Source: Diadophis punctatus similis (taxonomy: Eukaryota; Chordata; Lepidosauria; Squamata; Dipsadidae). Taken from it: a stretch of 64,000 nt of DNA. The stretch covers positions 20,054,501 to 20,118,500 of the forward strand of contig JALIGW010000013.1 in NCBI GenBank assembly GCA_023053685.1, read 5' to 3'. Both the position numbers and the translations under genes were made by a program. This document shows, one piece after another, positions 59,437 through 64,000 of the stretch (position 1 is the stretch's first letter; every line of letters begins with the position of its first letter). A model generated the notes under the pieces. It had not been told where the DNA came from. It worked only from the letters and a program-made list of their open reading frames with translations, and made no database searches.

Positions 59437-60301
59437 TAAATTTCCCAAACTGGCTAAAAATGACTCAGATGGAAGCCAGTAGACTTCCTAAAATCTGCCT
59501 AGAGGAACAGCAGATCTTAAACCCTCAAAGGTATTTTTGGTTAATCCAGTTGTCAGATATATTGAATCGATATGGCATAGGGTTTCCGTTGTGCGACACA
59601 TTGAAGCAAGTTAAACAACGGATTAAAGATATACATGGGCAAATGGACATGGCAACTTTTTCAACTAATCATTCCCTTAAGCTTCTGACAGCAGTTAAAA
59701 CAACTTTCACCCTGGAAAAATATTTACTCCTAGAAATGCCATCAGTGGAGAGAGAATTATTTATCAAGTTTAGATTTGAACTTTTATATACTAACGTTAA
59801 ATTCGGCCGGTATCGGAAAATCCCGCATGATGAAAGAACATGTATATGTGGGGCAAACGTTGTCGAGGATAAGGCGCATATAATATTTGAATGTAGGATG
59901 TATGAGGAAGTAAGAAAACAATATCTGTCCTCAATTATAAATAAATTTTCCCACTGGAATGTAAGGCATAAATTAACCTTTCTATTGAAGGCAGACTCCC
60001 CTCCTCTGGTAAGGGCTATCACTTGCTATCTTAATAGGCTGACAGCAATATGAGCCAGCTACATTGAAAAGAATTTCATTGATTGTAAGAAAGATGAGCT
60101 GAGTTAGAGACAAGATATTTTATTTGGGTTATCTAGTTTTAGAAATTTAGTTATTGAATTTTGATATCGTTGAATTTTGATGTCATGTACCATATATATT
60201 TTTGTACGGTTGTTTCTGTACCTGTTTGTTCTGTTTTTCTTTTTTTAAAAAAAAGGCCTTCAGGCTATTCAATAAATGTACTATTCAATTCAATTCAATT
60301 C
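59437..60301 (+). mobile_element. 5'-truncated non-LTR retrotransposon, clade unassigned
   Basis: Flanked by a 12-bp target duplication AAAAGCCCAGTC (59306-59317 and 60302-60313), with a 3' end of aataaatg and an (ATTCA)n run, usual for TPRT insertion. The coding end is the open frame 59460-60053. It interrupted the CR1; removing it restores the CR1 frame. Confidence 0.85.
59460..60053 (+). pseudogene. Non-LTR retrotransposon ORF C-terminus with CxC...H...C zinc motif
   Basis: 197 codons, open, starting at an internal methionine of a truncated frame. The middle has KFRFELLYTNVKFGRYRKIP, then RTCICGANVVEDKAHIIFEC: a C-x-C-x8-H-x4-C arrangement found at the C-terminal end of several LINE proteins (I, R1, Vingi and related groups), beyond the RT. 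No RT palm or endonuclease remains, so it cannot act alone. The lack of stop codons suggests a fairly young insertion. I cannot choose the clade from this part. Confidence 0.75.
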
Positions 60302-62096
60302 AAAAGCCCAGTCTAGCACAATACCAATGAAGAAGAAAAATAATAGCTCTCAAAAGAAACCAGCATGGCTGCATAAAGAACTCTCTGACAAATTGAAAGA
60401 CAAAAAGGACAAGTGTAAAAGTGGAAAGAGGGGCAAATAACTAAGGTAGAATACCAGCAAATAGCCCGAGCCTGTAAAGATGAAGTGAGGAAAGCTAAGG
60501 CTCACAATGAACAAAGGCTTGCGACAAAAGTAAAAAATAACAAAAAAAAGCTTCTTCCAACATGTTAAAAATAAGAAAAAAGTCAAGGAAATAATTGGTC
60601 CATTGCTGGGAGAAAGTGGCAAGAAGGTGACAACAACAGGGAGAAAGCAGAACTACTTAACTTGTTTTTTGCATCTGTCTTTACACAAAGGGAAAAAACA
60701 GTCCAACCTATCAAAAACAGCACCACAAAAAACAGATTAGGAAAACAAGTTAAAATAGGGGGGAAATGGTAAGTGAATACCTGTCTACCCTAGACAAGTT
60801 CAAATCACCAGGACCGGATGGATTCCCCCACAAGGTTCTGAAGGAACTGGCAGACGAGATCTCAGAACCACTGAACTATATTTTTCAAAGATCCTGGAGC
60901 ACCAGGGAACTGCCAGAGGACTGGAAAAGAGCTGATGTAATCTTCAAAAAAGGAAAAATAAATAGATCCAGGAAACTACAGACCTATCAGCCTGACCTCA
61001 ATACCAGGGAAGATTCTGGAAAAGATAATCAAGCAACAAATCAGTGAATACCTAGAAGCAAACAAAGTAATAACCAAAAGCCAACATGGGTTTGTCAAAA
61101 ACAGATCATGCCAGACTAATCTTATTGCATTCTTTGACAAAGTGACAAAATTAGTGGACCAGAGGAATACTGTTGATATAATTTACTTGGATTTCAGTAA
61201 GGCATTTGATAAAGTAGACCATAACCTACTACTAGATAAAGTAGAAAAATGTGGGTTAGACAGCATCACCACCAGATGGATTCGTAACTGGCTGACCAAC
61301 TGCACTCAACGTGTAGTCCTCAATGGAACTGCATCTACATGGAGGGAAGTATGCAGTGGAGTACCCCAAGGCTCTGTTTTAGGCCCAGTACTCTTCAACA
61401 TCTTCATCAATGACTTGAACGAGGGGATAGATGGGGAACTCATCAAATTTGCAGATGACACCAAACTGACAGGAATAGCCAACACTCCAGAAGATAGGCT
61501 CAAGATATAGAAGGATCTTGACAGACTTGAACATTGGGCGCTATCTAACAAAATGAAATTCAATGGTGAAAAAAGTAAGGTTCTACATTTAGGCAAGAAA
61601 AAACAAAATGCACAGGTACAGTATATGTGGTACCTTGCTCAACAGTAGTAACTGTGAGAGGGACCTTGGAGTCCTAGTGGATAACCATTTAAATATGAGC
61701 CAGCAGTGTGCAGTAGCTGCCAAAAAAGCCAACACAGTTCTAGGCTGCATTAACAGAGGGATAGAATCAAGATCACGTGAAGTGTTAATACCACTTTATA
61801 ATTCCTTGGTAAGGCCACACTTGGAATACTGCATTCAGTTTTGGTCGCCACGATGTAAAAAGGATGTTGAGACTCTAGAAAGAGTGCAGAGAAGAGCAAC
61901 AAAGATGATTAGGGGACTGGAGGCTGAAACATATGAAGAACAGGAACTGGGTATGTCTAGTTTAATGAAAAGAAGGACTAGGGGAGACATGATAGCAGTG
62001 TTTCAATATCTCAGGGGTTGCCACAAAGAAGAGGGAGTGAAGCTATTCTCCAAGGCACCTAAGAGTAGGACAAGAAGCAATGGGTGGAAACTAATC

Positions 62097-62340
62097 TGAA
62101 TCTGGCTTCCCCATTGACTTTGCTTGTCAGAAGGTCGCAAAAGGGGACCATATGACCCTGGGACACTGCAACCATCATAAATATGAAACAGCTGCCAAGC
62201 ATCTGAATTTGGACTCACGTGACCATGGGGATGCTGCAATGGTCTTAAGTGTGAAAAACGGTCATAAGTCACTTTTTTCCGTGCTGTTGTAACTTTGAAC
62301 AGTCACTAAATGAACTGTTGTAACTGAATGATCAGCATGA
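62097..62340 (+). repeat. Squamate interspersed repeat, 3' part
   Basis: tgaatctggcttccccattg, gaaggtcgcaaaagggga, acgtgaccatggggatgc, gaaaaacggtcataagtc and aactttgaacagtcac follow on exactly from the part at 51503-51640. The terminal bases are degraded. Confidence 0.75.
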
Positions 62341-63675
62341 TTTAAAAAAAAATCCTATTTAGTAAAGGAAAGGGAATCAGTTTTTACATGAGGTATAGAA
62401 CAAAATGCAATAATACTTAACTTTGTTTTCCTGTGACTGCCAATTTTGCTACATTGTCCTTACAATAATTAGGACCTTCACTGTAAAATATAATTGCTTC
62501 TGCTTGCAGGCACAGTTAAAAGAAACATTATGGTGTCAACAGGTTGTAAGGTTATACTGCTACACAAGACTATATTTACCCATGGGATCATTGAAAAGTG
62601 CAACACAAGGTTTTCCTGTGCAGACTTTCCACTCTGAAATCTTCTAAAATATTATTTTTCCCTATGGGGGGAAAGGACTAAAGTAGCTTTAGAAAGGCAA
62701 AATACGGGAGAAACATTCTCATACTAAGCTCAGGGCGGAATTCAAATCTCAGCAGTCTAATTCAAGCAAGGGTTTCAAGAAGAATAACCAATTTCAAATA
62801 ACATACTGTATAGATTTGTTTCCCATTTAAATATCTATCCCCTTCTAAATGCCCACTCATCTCTTTGAATCTCCTGAACTGAAATCCTCCCAGACTCCAA
62901 ATTTTCTTTTGCCTACTCATCCAGAAATAAAGCCTGTTAAGGTGTGTGCAGAGCAACCCTTGAGTTATCAAGGACATGCACATAGACGCGGGATATTGCA
63001 GTAGATATGAGTAATTATCCAATCACACACAGAGAGATACGTTAAAGTGCATATAGTGTTTACTTTAAGAAATAGCACAGTCCATAAACAGTCCAGGTCA
63101 TACACGTTCAATATCAGTCAATATCTAGAAGTACAAATTCTTCTTACCAATTTGTCTTCGTCATACACATTCAACAAAGATATTACAACTTACAAACACA
63201 TCAGAATATCAGATAGAGTAACAGAGCATAACACAGAGATCACTATCAAGTCAAAGAGTCAATCACGAATGAAACAACAGAGAGCATATGCCATGACCTC
63301 TAGCTCTCTCTTATGGCAACTTGCAATACTACAGCCAATCAGAACATAGCAATACATTTAAAGCTATATTACATCAATACTTACAAACATACATTGTTGG
63401 CTTGTTTATATATTGCCAACCCAACCGTTTGGATAGAGTACTAACAAAGCCTTACTAATGAAAAAATAAAAAACAAGGACAGTAAGAGTTACCACCTGAA
63501 GCAACTAATTGCCCAGATCTTTACCTATTTATTTATCATTATTAAGTATAATAGGATTTAATCATATTAAATAAGGATGCACAGAATCTTTGCTGCACAT
63601 CTGCCTTGTTGGGGAATAAACAGCTTACTTGGAAAGTAACATCCTGGTCAAGCTTACATGCAAATGCCACCCACT

Positions 63676-63895
63676 GAGAGAACCAGTATGGTTAAGGTGC
63701 TGGACTAAGAGCAGAAGGACCTAAATTCCAGTTATCCTTTGGCCATGTAAGCCAGTTGGGTGACTTTCTCTCAGTCCTAGCCTGGGAAATTGAAAAACAA
63801 GCACTGGTATATCACTTCTGCAATATTGCCGAGGAAACCATGTGGACCTGTCCATGAAGTCGCCAGGAGTTAAGACTAATTTTTAAAAAAGCCAT
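63676..63895 (+). mobile_element. tRNA-derived SINE with LINE-like tail
   Basis: The head gagaaccagtatggttaagg with ctggactaagagc resembles the SINE at 13029/16301; the body is gccagttgggtgactttctc. The tail gaggaaaccatgtggacctg and tccatgaagtcgccaggagt is the type known from RTE/BovB-related SINE tails. Diverged. Confidence 0.75.
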
Positions 63896-64000
63896 TGAAC
63901 ATACTGTAATGGTACTGACTTCATAGTAAAGGAATGGAAATCTATTGCAAAGCAAAGAAAATTTGGAAATTAACTTAACCTGGGCTTGACTTTGTTCATT

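Larger units (their letters stand above)
51641..62096 (+). mobile_element. CR1/L3 LINE, long copy broken by three younger elements
   Basis: Three blocks, 51641-52140, 53850-54687 and 60302-62096 (about 3.1 kb together), form one plus-strand CR1/L3. In order: a 5' part with relic coding; the endonuclease (54286-54621: MGDFNYPDINWET, GSAILDLILINRDE, LGASDHAILEF); then, after the insertions, the RT (60766-61510: [52 protein letters not shown], and the FADD box in IKFADDTKL); and the C-terminal region (61608-62099). Reading across the two removed insertions restores a continuous frame at 54687/60302. Frameshifts near 60970-61060 and a stop at 61508 kill it. The 3' end is missing after gtggaaactaatc. 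Confidence 0.9.
47660..64000 (-). other. OCA2: OCA2 intron upstream of the WIAM exon, partial
   Basis: Inferred intron. It contains the nested transposon stack at 51503-62340. 47660-48180, 48973-50554, 50810-51502 and 62341-63675 hold nothing that I can firmly name. Around 62950-63420 is a sequence with LTR-like composition and no coding capacity, but I could not define its ends. Confidence 0.75.

Noticed and set aside
62950..63420. Possible solo LTR
   Set aside because: Composition and a CCAAT-like word suggested an LTR, but no TG...CA ends or target duplication could be set.
63975..64000. Possible exon edge (cttaac then ctgggcttgactttg on the plus strand)
   Set aside because: It gives a GT donor on the minus strand, but the peptide (NEQSQAQ) does not match OCA2 and the window ends.

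Overview
The window is vertebrate nuclear DNA, most likely from a squamate reptile and probably a snake. The evidence is tRNA-derived SINEs of the Sauria type, CR1/L3 and L2 LINEs, a Penelope-like element, many short hAT elements, a (GATA)n tract and CR1 tails that grade into pentanucleotide repeats. There is no bacterial-style gene packing. The only host gene recognised is OCA2 (P protein, melanosomal transporter) on the minus strand. Five consecutive coding exons (47532-47659, 40439-40498, 38900-39004, 36873-36966, 23338-23431) join in frame with consensus splice sites. The rest of the window is OCA2 intron. The exon before 47659 and the last exon were not found.

1-23 kb (last intron): hAT elements with exact or near-exact 8-bp target duplications, L2 and CR1 fragments, a Penelope-like fragment with a GIY-YIG remnant, and a 3.2-kb hAT element (13047-16292) that holds about 450 bp of polypyrimidine and about 960 bp of CA/TA/GA/GAAA repeat. 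A CR1 at 20.6-21.9 kb starts with a 107-bp inverted duplication.

24-26 kb: a hAT element (24181-25605) sits inside another hAT element (24150-25979). The inner one contains a near-perfect palindrome with arms of about 490-500 bp. Each arm carries what looks like the proximal promoter, TATA box, 5' leader and first codons of HES1. This is the most surprising object here: apparent capture of a Notch-target developmental promoter by a vertebrate DNA transposon.

26-51 kb: the other four OCA2 exons, long (TA)n and (GGATA)n arrays, five Sauria-type SINEs, further short hAT elements, a L1-like RT fragment and the C-terminus of a hAT transposase (45558-45752).

51.5-62.3 kb is a nested stack. A squamate repeat is split by a CR1/L3 LINE, which is itself split by a 1.7-kb hAT element, by a second 5'-truncated LINE with a fold-back 5' junction, and by a complete Ty1/copia LTR retrotransposon (54688-59304, minus strand). 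The copia element has 266-bp LTRs differing at two positions, a 5-bp target duplication and one uninterrupted 1328-codon Gag-Pol frame with its catalytic residues. Its primer-binding site matches the anticodon stem-loop of initiator tRNA-Met, as in Drosophila copia. It looks recently active.

The transposable elements do not work with OCA2. They form the sedimentary fill of its introns, and their order can be read from which one interrupts which.
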